Notes under the pieces: generated by a model
Told to the model about the DNA's origin: nothing
What the model saw: only the letters and a program-made list of their open reading frames with translations
Databases searched by the model: none
Part shown: piece after piece, positions 1-5,960 of the stretch
How the letters are laid out: every line of letters begins with the position of its first letter
How positions within the stretch are numbered: the stretch's first letter is position 1
Program-made: the position numbers and the translations under genes
Source: Prevotella sp. CAG:485
GTDB taxonomy: Bacteria > Bacteroidota > Bacteroidia > Bacteroidales > Muribaculaceae
Length of the DNA: 11,008 nucleotides
NCBI GenBank assembly: GCA_000437495.1
Contig: FR897870.1
Span: 9,626-20,633 of the forward strand
Direction: 5' to 3'

Positions 1-255
1 AACAGCCATTGCGGCAGCCTCTTCAGCGGCGCTCATATCCTCCACAGGCGCCTTCATCTCTTGGGCTACCGCAGTCTCTTCAGCCATTTCTATGGCAGCA
101 AGAAGCTCCTGAACGCCGCGAACAACGCTTTCGCCGCGCTCTTTTATCAGGTCGTTTAAAGCAGCACACGTTGCGCCGTCGTTGACGGTCTTAAGCAGCA
201 AGCCCTCAAGCAGACAAAGCTCGTTATATAATTCTTTCAATTGACGTGTTTCCAT
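1..255 (-). CDS. Hypothetical acidic helical protein, N-terminal part
   Basis: This open frame of 85 codons starts at ATG (255-253) and is still open at base 1, so the C-terminus is outside the window. The first residues are METRQLKELYNELCLLEG. Residues 1-50 look amphipathic and helical, with regular leucines and charged residues, and could form a short coiled coil. From about residue 55 the chain becomes an Ala/Glu/Met-rich acidic stretch that resembles a flexible linker. There is no signal peptide, so it is probably cytoplasmic. It starts 33 nt after the dacB stop and is probably the last visible gene of the DUF3467-cysS-dacB transcript. No Shine-Dalgarno is present, as is normal for Bacteroidota. 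I do not recognise a function. It resembles conserved Bacteroidales hypothetical proteins that have a helical N-terminus, an acidic linker and a conserved C-terminal domain, but that C-terminal domain is not visible here. Confidence 0.75.
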   Translation of the reverse strand, partial: METRQLKELYNELCLLEGLLLKTVNDGATCAALNDLIKERGESVVRGVQELLAAIEMAEETAVAQEMKAPVEDMSAAEEAAAMAV

Positions 256-269
256 GGGAATTCACAATA

Positions 270-307
270 TTAAAGAGTTGAAAGGAGATTAAAGGGTTGA
301 AAGGAGC
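270..307. repeat. 19-bp tandem duplication across the dacB stop codon
   Basis: Bases 270-288 and 289-307 are adjacent copies that match at 17 of 19 positions (core GTTGAAAGGAG). The copy at 289-307 encodes the last residues of DacB (L-S-T-L-stop). The copy at 270-288 lies just after the stop and would encode a near-identical tail with another TAA. Confidence 0.8.
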
Positions 308-1551
308 AGTTTCTCTACGGCTCTACGGAAGGCGCCTCTGCCCCCTTTGAAGCCGTTGGTAATCACCACCACCAAATGGGTGGGAGCATAATCCTCGTCG
401 AGGCAGTATCCTGCATACGCCTGCACATCGTGCAAGCTGCCGGTCTTCATGGCCACATAGGTCTCCAGACGCGTGCCGCGCAGGAATGACCGCAGGGTAC
501 CCTCAGCGCCCGCCAACGGGAAGAAAGAGGCATAATAAGGGTCGCTGCTGCACATCTGCAGCACGTATGCGAGGAAGTTGGCCGTGAGCCGGTCGGAGCG
601 CGACAGGCCGCTGCCGTCGTATATACGAACGCCGTTCATGGGCGCTTTGTTGCGGCTCCATATCTGCGCCACGCTCTCGGCGCCATCGGCCACGCTGCCG
701 CTTTTGCCCTGCGCTATGGCCACCTGACGCAGCAGACACTCGGCATAGAGATTGTCGGAACGCATCATGCAGCTACGCATAATCTCGTCGAGGGGCGCCG
801 ACCGATGTTCCACCAACAGGCGTTTGCCGCCGCCCGTATAGTTCACCTTCTCCAGGGCTATGCCGTTGGCAGCCAAGGCCTTCTCCAGGCGCGCCATGAA
901 CACTGCCGAAGGGTTCTCAACAGCTCTTGAGCCGCTGCGGTTGCGGCCGTAGTTGAAGCCGTAGTCACCGGCGCCGTAATCGGTGCGACTGTCGGCCGAT
1001 GACCATGTCTGCGGCCGCGACGGCCCGCTGAAGATGCTCTGGTCAATCAGCACGTTGCCGCGGATGCTTTTTATGCCACGGCTCTTCAGCGCCTTCACTA
1101 TCTCATCGACGAAGTCGGGCGTTTTGGGCGTCCGGTCGGTGTTGAGAGTGGGGTCGCCGCTGCCCACTATGTGCAGATTCCCCTCAAGCACGTTGTTCAC
1201 CACGCGGCCCGCGGTCATCACTCGCGTCACATAGCGGTAGTTGACGTCGCGCACCTGCATCAGCGAGCCTATCGTAACCAGCTTCATGGTGGAGGCGCCA
1301 AGCAGGGGCGTGTCGGCGTTGTGCGAAGCCAGCACCTTGCCGCCTATCTCGGCAATATACACTGCCGTGGAACCGGCGTTGACGGCCGGGTCAGACAAAA
1401 AGGTCTGCAACGGCGTCATCGGGCGCGGCGGCTCGGCGGTTTCTTCCGTCTGCGCCTTTATAACCCCTGCTGTAAAAAGCAACAGCATTGCCGCGGTCAT
1501 GAACCGCAGCAGTGCTTTGCCTTTGTTGTCTGCGCTCATAAAGCGCCTCAT
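289..1551 (-). CDS. dacB: D-alanyl-D-alanine carboxypeptidase/endopeptidase, PBP4 type (peptidase S13)
   Basis: This is a periplasmic penicillin-binding protein that trims the terminal D-Ala from peptidoglycan stem peptides or cleaves D-Ala-mDAP cross-links. All three catalytic motifs of family S13 are visible (numbered from the chosen start): S87-T-M-K90 with the nucleophilic serine, S265-D-N267, and K369-T-G371. The conserved GSGDPT and DGSGLSR blocks are also present. A Sec signal peptide fills about the first 33 residues and ends near VIKA/QTEE. I chose ATG 1551-1549 because it overlaps the cysS TGA as ATGA, which suggests translational coupling. A frame from ATG 1566 would add five residues, and ATG 1539 is another option. 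At 420 residues it is shorter than E. coli PBP4 (about 477), probably from a reduced insert domain between SxxK and SxN. The active site looks complete. Confidence 0.95.
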   Translation of the reverse strand: MRRFMSADNKGKALLRFMTAAMLLLFTAGVIKAQTEETAEPPRPMTPLQTFLSDPAVNAGSTAVYIAEIGGKVLASHNADTPLLGASTMKLVTIGSLMQVRDVNYRYVTRVMTAGRVVNNVLEGNLHIVGSGDPTLNTDRTPKTPDFVDEIVKALKSRGIKSIRGNVLIDQSIFSGPSRPQTWSSADSRTDYGAGDYGFNYGRNRSGSRAVENPSAVFMARLEKALAANGIALEKVNYTGGGKRLLVEHRSAPLDEIMRSCMMRSDNLYAECLLRQVAIAQGKSGSVADGAESVAQIWSRNKAPMNGVRIYDGSGLSRSDRLTANFLAYVLQMCSSDPYYASFFPLAGAEGTLRSFLRGTRLETYVAMKTGSLHDVQAYAGYCLDEDYAPTHLVVVITNGFKGGRGAFRRAVEKLLLSTL

Positions 1552-3026
1552 GAGTCGAGGCTCCATTCGGCGCCGTTGCGCGTATCTTTTATCTTGAAAC
1601 CCAGTTCGGCAAGTTTATCGCGAATCAAATCAGACGTTGCCCAGTCTTTGGCAGCTTTTGCATTGGCGCGAACCTGCAGCAGCAGATCTACAGCTCCGGC
1701 AAAGGCTTTGGTGTCGTCGCCGTCGTTGCCTTCCAGGTTCACCCTGATGCCAAGAATATCTTCGAGGAAGGTCTTGAAGACCACTTTCAGGCCCTGCAAA
1801 TCTTCAGCCGACAGGGTAACATTGCCGTCGGTGGCGGCGTTGATGATGCGGCAGGCGTCAAACAGATGGGCAATGACCTGCGGGGTGTTGAGGTCGTCGT
1901 CCATAGCCTCCGAGCAGAGACGCATATACTCCGGCACCTCCACAGTGGATTTCTCGGCCGGCATCAGCGCCTGCAGACGACGGTAGCCTTCCAGCATCTT
2001 GCGCAGGGCCTTCTCGGCGCCTATCAGGGCTTCGTTGCTGAAATCGACTGTGGAGCGGTAATGAGCCTGAAGGATGAAGAAGCGGATGACCATGGGCGAG
2101 AAGGCCTGCTGCAACTTGGCATGACTGCCGGTGAAGAAGTCTTCAAGGGTGATGAAGTTATTGTAGCTCTTGCCCATCTTCTTGCCCTCAATGGTAATCA
2201 TGTTGTTGTGCATCCAGGTGTGCACGGTGGGTTTGCCCTTTGCTGCCACGCTCTGGGCAATCTCACATTCATGATGCGGGAAGATGAGGTCGAGGCCACC
2301 GCCGTGAATGTCAAACTCGTCGCCGAGGTACTTCTCCCCCATTGTGGAACATTCCAGATGCCATCCGGGGAAACCGTCGCTCCAGGGCGACGGCCAACGC
2401 ATGATGTGTTCGGGAGCCGCCTTTTTCCACAGGGCGAAATCGAGGGGGAAGCGCTTCTCGTCCTGCCCGTCGAGGGTGCGGGTGGCCGACTGCAAATCTT
2501 CTATGTTGCGGCCCGAAAGCACTCCGTAGCGATGGTCGGCATTATACTTGCGCACATCGAAGTATACAGAGCCGTTCGACTCGTAAGCATAGCCGGCGTC
2601 AAGAATCTTCTTCACATACTCAATCTGCTCTATTATATGACCCGAAGCATGAGGCTCTATGCTGGGAGGAAGCACGTTGAGGGCCTCCATGTCGTGGTGA
2701 TAGCGGTTGAGGTAATACTGCACCACTTCCATGGGCTCAAGCTGCTCAAGGCGTGCTTTTTTGGCTATCTTGTCTTCGCCGCTGTCGGCGTCATGCTCCA
2801 GATGACCTACGTCGGTGATGTTGCGCACATAGCGCACCTTATATCCCAGATGGGTGAGGTAGCGATACAGTATGTCGAACGTAATGGCCGGACGTGCATG
2901 ACCTAAGTGAGCGTCGCCATATACCGTGGGACCGCATACATACATGCCCACGCGATCCTCGTGCAGCGGCTTGAAGCGCTCTTTGTTATGCGTCAGTGTG
3001 TTATACAGTACCAGATTGTTTTCCAT
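1548..3026 (-). CDS. cysS: Cysteinyl-tRNA synthetase
   Basis: This class I aminoacyl-tRNA synthetase (492 aa) charges tRNA-Cys with cysteine in the cytoplasm using ATP. The Rossmann-fold signatures are present: H40-L-G-H43 in the HIGH position and K283-M-G-K-S287 in the KMSKS position. The zinc ligands that select cysteine are visible as C31 (in YVCGPTVYG), C226 (in GWHLECSTMG) and the H251-H-E-C254 cluster. Length is normal for the family (about 460-500). ATG 3026-3024 (MENNLVLYN) is the start because the family aligns from here; an upstream in-frame ATG at 3107 would add a Cys/Arg-rich tail unlike CysRS. Gly instead of Ser in the KMSKS loop also occurs in other CysRS as far as I recall. Its TGA overlaps the dacB ATG, and it sits 123 nt after the DUF3467 gene, probably on the same transcript. 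Confidence 0.98.
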   Translation of the reverse strand: MENNLVLYNTLTHNKERFKPLHEDRVGMYVCGPTVYGDAHLGHARPAITFDILYRYLTHLGYKVRYVRNITDVGHLEHDADSGEDKIAKKARLEQLEPMEVVQYYLNRYHHDMEALNVLPPSIEPHASGHIIEQIEYVKKILDAGYAYESNGSVYFDVRKYNADHRYGVLSGRNIEDLQSATRTLDGQDEKRFPLDFALWKKAAPEHIMRWPSPWSDGFPGWHLECSTMGEKYLGDEFDIHGGGLDLIFPHHECEIAQSVAAKGKPTVHTWMHNNMITIEGKKMGKSYNNFITLEDFFTGSHAKLQQAFSPMVIRFFILQAHYRSTVDFSNEALIGAEKALRKMLEGYRRLQALMPAEKSTVEVPEYMRLCSEAMDDDLNTPQVIAHLFDACRIINAATDGNVTLSAEDLQGLKVVFKTFLEDILGIRVNLEGNDGDDTKAFAGAVDLLLQVRANAKAAKDWATSDLIRDKLAELGFKIKDTRNGAEWSLDS

Positions 3027-3149
3027 TGCCTTTTGTTGTCTGTTTTGAATAAAGTCGGGATTGCGGCTCCGGCAGCCCCGACAAAAAGCGGAGAGACACG
3101 CCGGCATCTTTTTGTAGCTGCCCGCTTTTGCCTCTCCCGTTGTCTGTTA
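3026..3149. repeat. Imperfect direct repeats bounding the DUF3467-cysS spacer
   Basis: Two related segments lie at the two edges of the spacer: 3026-3045 (next to the cysS ATG) and 3128-3149 (next to the DUF3467 stop). Both contain the exact core GTTGTCTGTT preceded by a TTGCCT-type block. The roughly 80 bp between them hold two inverted repeats (3054-3059 with 3077-3082, and 3084-3091 with 3122-3129). Confidence 0.5.
3084..3129 (-). terminator. Possible weak intrinsic terminator or processing hairpin
   Basis: On the minus strand AAAAGCGG (3129-3122) can pair with CCGCTTTT (3091-3084) around a 30-nt loop, with T continuing after the stem. It lies 21 nt after the DUF3467 stop. The large loop makes it weak, and cysS directly follows with no clear promoter of its own, so partial read-through or RNA processing is as likely as termination. 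Confidence 0.25.
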
Positions 3150-3443
3150 TCAGTTCTGGCCGAACGGTACGCGCGGTTTTATCTCGCCAAAGGTAGCTTC
3201 ATATTTCGACACGTTGTCCTGCAGAGCCAGGAGAAGCTGTTTGGCGTTCTCCGGGGTCATGATAATGCGGCTCACAACCGGTGCCTGAGGCATATTGGGC
3301 GCATGGAAGATAAAATCTATCAGGAACTCATTGGGGTCATGGCCTATCATGGCCAGGTTTGAGAACTTGCCGTCGGCAAGCTCCGGACGAAGCTGTATCT
3401 GTATCTGATTTCCCTGCTGATTGTTGTTGTTATTTTCTGACAT
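3150..3443 (-). CDS. DUF3467 family protein
   Basis: This 97-residue cytoplasmic protein has no signal peptide or membrane segment. The first 15 residues are an Asn/Gln-rich leader (MSENNNNNQQGNQ). Residues about 17-90 match what I know of DUF3467 (PF11950): a strand-rich half with GKFSNLAMIGHDPNEFLIDF and a helical half with VVSRIIMTPENAKQLLLAL. The molecular function of the family is unknown. The protein is small, acidic and full length for the family. I chose ATG 3443-3441 because the in-frame ATG at 3485 would place the start inside the leader hairpin and add a Lys/Phe-rich extension. It is the first gene after the promoter at 3513-3544, with cysS, dacB and the partial gene following, so it probably leads that operon. 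Confidence 0.88.
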   Translation of the reverse strand: MSENNNNNQQGNQIQIQLRPELADGKFSNLAMIGHDPNEFLIDFIFHAPNMPQAPVVSRIIMTPENAKQLLLALQDNVSKYEATFGEIKPRVPFGQN

Positions 3444-3464
3444 TGCTGTATATTTTTTTGCGTT

Positions 3465-3503
3465 AAAAAAACCAAACGGCACCAAGTTTGCATTTGCCGT
3501 TTG
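3465..3503 (-). terminator. Leader hairpin with U-tract upstream of the DUF3467 gene
   Basis: On the minus strand CAAACGGCA (3503-3495) pairs perfectly with TGCCGTTTG (3481-3473) across a 13-nt loop. One G and then seven T (3471-3465) follow. This is a textbook intrinsic terminator shape. It lies downstream of the promoter at 3513-3544 and 22 nt upstream of the DUF3467 ATG, so it may attenuate that operon. It may instead end the transcript of the lipoprotein gene that stops at 3589. Confidence 0.6.
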
Positions 3504-3512
3504 TTGAGACTA

Positions 3513-3544
3513 CAAAGATAATAAAAACAAACGACATACGCAAA
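3513..3544 (-). promoter_or_regulatory. Bacteroidota-type sigma promoter for DUF3467-cysS-dacB
   Basis: Read on the minus strand, TTTG (3544-3541) is followed after 20 nt by TATCTTTG (3520-3513). This matches the Bacteroidota -33 TTTG / -7 TAnnTTTG consensus with its usual spacing. Transcription would start near 3507, giving a leader of about 65 nt that begins almost directly with the hairpin at 3503-3473. Confidence 0.7.
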
Positions 3545-3568
3545 AGCATACGCCGTTGTAATCTTCAG

Positions 3569-3585
3569 AACCCGGTTGCCGGGCT
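3569..3585 (-). terminator. GC hairpin just after the lipoprotein stop
   Basis: CCCGG and CCGGG (3571-3575 and 3579-3583) form a compact 3-nt-loop hairpin, extended by one G-U and one A-U pair, starting 4 nt after the lipoprotein TGA. No U-tract follows, so it may stabilise the 3' end rather than terminate by itself. Confidence 0.35.
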
Positions 3586-3588
3586 ATT

Positions 3589-4203
3589 TCAATCAACTGT
3601 AATGGTTATAACTTGTTCGCCTTTTGTTGAGACTCCATTCTCCCACATTCCGTACCTGAACAACTCAGCTTTTTTGAAACCATTTTCATCGGTTGTTGCA
3701 GCCTCGATGTCCTGCAGTAAATCGACATTCTTTTCACAGTATACTCTGAAGCTCTTGCGAATACCTTTCGACGGCCATACAAAAGAGTAAGTGATGTCAA
3801 TTGGCTCTGTCAGCTCGTCTATCACACTTCCCATGTGCGGATAAGCCATAAAAAGATACAAGGTGTATGGAGCGCCCGAAATTTGGGGAATGATCTTCAC
3901 GGTTTTCTGTTTGGCACGAAACGATTCGGGCATAAAGTCTAACGTATCGCCCACGCAGTATCTCTTACCCTGATATTCGAAATAGAAATCACTGCCAAGC
4001 ACATTCTCGGCATGACCCGAATACAGTAAGTCCGTTCCTTTTGAGTTTTTTATGTTGATACCCGGACCGAACCTTTCAAAATTATCTCCGACAGGAGGCA
4101 AGCCTTCGCCTACCCAAACCGGACGATAGGAAGGATAAAGCTCTTCTCGCCAATCAGGCGTTTCTTGTGTATCATCGCTGCACGATGACAAAACAAAAAT
4201 CAT
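3589..4203 (-). CDS. Lipoprotein of unknown function with broken signal peptide (possible pseudogene)
   Basis: The open frame encodes about 204 residues. It begins MIFVLSSCSDD, so a lipobox (L-S-S-C) with the acceptor Cys sits only eight residues from the first available ATG (4203-4201; a GTG at 4206 precedes it). That is too short for a lipoprotein signal peptide and has no positive n-region. In the same frame upstream, ATG 4251 begins MIHTRTNFGG, then a TGA (4221-4219), then LFAVV leading into the lipobox. Without the TGA this would be an ideal signal peptide. The mature part is rich in beta-strand-like segments and aromatic residues and has two cysteines (in RYCVGD and VYCEKN); it resembles small surface lipoproteins of Bacteroidales, but I do not recognise a family. 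The rest of the frame is intact, so the nonsense change looks recent, or else translation uses the late start. Confidence 0.6.
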   Translation of the reverse strand: MIFVLSSCSDDTQETPDWREELYPSYRPVWVGEGLPPVGDNFERFGPGINIKNSKGTDLLYSGHAENVLGSDFYFEYQGKRYCVGDTLDFMPESFRAKQKTVKIIPQISGAPYTLYLFMAYPHMGSVIDELTEPIDITYSFVWPSKGIRKSFRVYCEKNVDLLQDIEAATTDENGFKKAELFRYGMWENGVSTKGEQVITITVD

Positions 4204-4251
4204 CACTACGGCAAAAAGTCACCCTCCGAAATTTGTTCTTGTATGTATCAT
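4204..4251 (-). other. Detached 5' end of the lipoprotein gene with in-frame TGA
   Basis: From ATG 4251-4249 ten codons (MIHTRTNFGG) are followed by TGA (4221-4219), then five more codons (L-F-A-V-V) that lead directly into the intact frame. Together they give a basic n-region, a hydrophobic core and the L-S-S-C lipobox, so this is very probably the original start of the gene. Confidence 0.6.
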
Positions 4252-4342
4252 GATCTTATTCATTTGCCGACATCTCTATTGGATTTATTTGAAGAAACGC
4301 TTGTTGCCGATGCCCTATTTAAGCAACAATAGATTCACTCTG

Positions 4343-4350
4343 CAAAGTTA
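4343..4350 (-). promoter_or_regulatory. Possible -7 element (TAACTTTG) for the lipoprotein gene
   Basis: The minus strand reads TAACTTTG, which fits the Bacteroidota -7 box and equals the box at 10866-10859. No TTTG is found 19-20 nt upstream, so the -33 element is missing or degenerate. The site is about 90 nt before ATG 4251, inside an AT-rich stretch that holds no gene. Confidence 0.35.
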
Positions 4351-4411
4351 ATCAAAATTTTCAAACTTCACTTTTTAACATCTTTTAAGAATGTATCCCA
4401 AAATGTCTTTT

Positions 4412-4432
4412 CAAAACGGCTGGAGGGCAGCC
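4412..4432 (-). terminator. Probable intrinsic terminator after panB
   Basis: On the minus strand GGCTG (4432-4428) pairs with CAGCC (4422-4418) around a 5-nt loop and is followed by GTTTTG. The stem begins 3 nt after the panB TGA. The stem is short and the U-tract has only four T, but the position at the end of the seven-gene operon supports it. Confidence 0.45.
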
Positions 4433-4435
4433 TGC

Positions 4436-5257
4436 TCAGTAGGATTCTTGCTCGGAGGGGAAATCGCCGCTCTTTACGTCGTCGATGTAATGACCTACGG
4501 CATCGGTTATCTGTTCGCCGAGGTTGGCGTAACGGCGCAGAAAACGGGGCGAGAAGCCGGAGTTGAGGCCTAACATGTCGTGCATCACCAGCACCTGACC
4601 GTCGACACCGCCGCCGGCACCTATGCCGATTACGGGGATGCGCACCGTGGCAGCCACCTTGGCAGCTAACTGTGCCGGAATCTTCTCAAGCACCATGCCG
4701 AAGCAACCTATCTCTTCCAGCATCTTGGCGTCGGCAAGCAGCTTTTCGGCTTCCTCCTCGCTGCGGGCTCGCACGGCGTAGGTGCCGAATTTATTGATGC
4801 TCTGCGGTGTAAGACCCAAATGGCCCATTACGGGAATACCGGCCGACAGGATGCGCTCTATGCTTTCGCGTATCTCCACGCCGCCTTCCATCTTCACGGC
4901 TTCGGCATGGCTCTCTTTCATGATGCGTATGGCCGAGTGAAGTGCCTCGTGGCTGTCGCCCTGATAGGTGCCGAAGGGCATATCGGCTATGACAAGGGCG
5001 CGCTTCACGCCTTTCATCACTGATTTGGCATGATAAATCATCTGGTCGAGGGTCATCGGCAGGGTGGTCATATTGCCGGCCATGACGTTCGACGCGCTGT
5101 CGCCCACAAGGATGCAGTCAATGCCTGCCTGGTCTATCAGGCTGGCGCTCGTATAGTCGTATGCCGTCAGCATCGATATTTTTTCTCCCCGCTGTTTCAT
5201 CTCCACAAGGCGACGGGTGGTAACCTTGCGGGCATCGTCAGATTTTGCTGTTGACAT
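4436..5257 (-). CDS. panB: 3-methyl-2-oxobutanoate hydroxymethyltransferase (PanB)
   Basis: PanB transfers a hydroxymethyl group from 5,10-methylenetetrahydrofolate to 2-oxoisovalerate, giving ketopantoate, the first committed step of pantothenate and CoA synthesis in the cytoplasm. The 273-residue protein is full length for this (beta/alpha)8 enzyme. Mg2+ and substrate residues are visible: D53 in ILVGDSAS, D92 in IADMPFG, K122 and E124 in AVKMEGG, and the catalytic E191 in MVLEKIPA. The IPVIGIGAGGGVDGQVLV block near residue 207 is typical. I chose ATG 5257-5255 (MSTAKS) because the frame upstream overlaps the cytidylyltransferase gene and is unlike PanB. It starts 10 nt after that gene and appears to be the last gene of the long operon. 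panC and panD are not in the window, so its place behind sugar genes may be simple hitch-hiking. Confidence 0.97.
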   Translation of the reverse strand: MSTAKSDDARKVTTRRLVEMKQRGEKISMLTAYDYTSASLIDQAGIDCILVGDSASNVMAGNMTTLPMTLDQMIYHAKSVMKGVKRALVIADMPFGTYQGDSHEALHSAIRIMKESHAEAVKMEGGVEIRESIERILSAGIPVMGHLGLTPQSINKFGTYAVRARSEEEAEKLLADAKMLEEIGCFGMVLEKIPAQLAAKVAATVRIPVIGIGAGGGVDGQVLVMHDMLGLNSGFSPRFLRRYANLGEQITDAVGHYIDDVKSGDFPSEQESY

Positions 5258-5267
5258 TTTTTTGTTC

Positions 5268-5954
5268 TTAAGAGTTAGTAAATATCTGTTCGGCCAGCTG
5301 CCAGTCGTAGAGGCTGTCGAGGTCAAGCGATGTTTCGGCGCTCATCACATAAGGCAGCCTGCGCGGGAATTTGCCCATGGGCATGGCACGCAGCGAGGCG
5401 GCGTTTATCACGTAAATGGCTCCGTTGTATTGCCACACTTTAGGGGCATCCTGACGCCTTGTGAAGGTACCGGGGCCTTTGCTGATGTGCAGCGTGCCGT
5501 CGGCCTCTGTCTCAAAAATATCGTAATACGGATTGGCAGCCGCGGGTCTAACGCTCACCACCATGTCGGGCCGGGTGCTCTCATACAGCTTCAGCGCCTC
5601 TTTTATCTGCTCGCCGCGACGAAGGGGCGACGTGGGCTGCAACAGCAGCACGGTGTCGTAGTCGCGTCCCAAGCTGCGGTAATAGTCCAGAGCATGGAGT
5701 ATGACGTCGGCTGTGGGAGCCTTGTCGGTGGCCAGTTCGGCCGGACGAAGGAAGGGCACGGTGAGTCCGTAATCCTCGGCCACTTGCTTTATCTTTTCGG
5801 AATCAGTGCTGAGACAGATATCGGCATCTGCGCACACGCTGCGTGCATGGTCAATGCTGTGGCAAACCAGTGGCTTACCGCCCAGCAGCTTAATGTTTTT
5901 GCCCGGTATGCCTTTGCTGCCACCGCGTGCCGGTATCACGGCAAGAATCTTCAT
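5268..5954 (-). CDS. Acylneuraminate-type CMP-sugar cytidylyltransferase (NeuA/LegF-like)
   Basis: This enzyme joins CMP from CTP to a nonulosonic acid such as sialic, legionaminic or pseudaminic acid, or to a related keto-sugar acid, releasing pyrophosphate. The 228 residues form one nucleotidyltransferase domain, the size of bacterial NeuA/LegF/PseF without the extra C-terminal domain of E. coli NeuA. Motifs: the CTP-binding loop IPARGGSKGIPGKN (7-20), LQPTSPLR (105-112), RRQDAP (166-171), NGAIY (177-181) and the metal-binding DLDSLYDW (211-218). It follows the ATP-grasp gene by 6 nt and precedes panB by 10 nt. The LegB-like dehydratase two genes upstream favours a legionaminic-type or other di-deoxy sugar over sialic acid, but no NeuB-like synthase is in the window. 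The acceptor sugar cannot be fixed from sequence alone. Confidence 0.9.
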   Translation of the reverse strand: MKILAVIPARGGSKGIPGKNIKLLGGKPLVCHSIDHARSVCADADICLSTDSEKIKQVAEDYGLTVPFLRPAELATDKAPTADVILHALDYYRSLGRDYDTVLLLQPTSPLRRGEQIKEALKLYESTRPDMVVSVRPAAANPYYDIFETEADGTLHISKGPGTFTRRQDAPKVWQYNGAIYVINAASLRAMPMGKFPRRLPYVMSAETSLDLDSLYDWQLAEQIFTNS

Positions 5955-5960
5955 TGGGGT

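Noticed and set aside
1866..2906. A plus-strand open frame of 346 codons
   Set aside because: It is antisense to cysS, whose HLGH, KMGKS and zinc-ligand motifs are all intact. The plus-strand product shows no family motif.
1548..3107. Longer cysS starting at ATG 3107
   Set aside because: The extra 27 residues are Cys/Arg-rich and unlike CysRS N-termini, while MENNLVLYN at 3026 aligns with the family start.
3188..3195. A -7-like TACCTTTG on the minus strand inside the DUF3467 gene, as a cysS promoter
   Set aside because: There is no TTTG 19-20 nt upstream, and the site lies in coding sequence. A similar box at 9767-9774 in the Wzi gene was rejected for the same reason.
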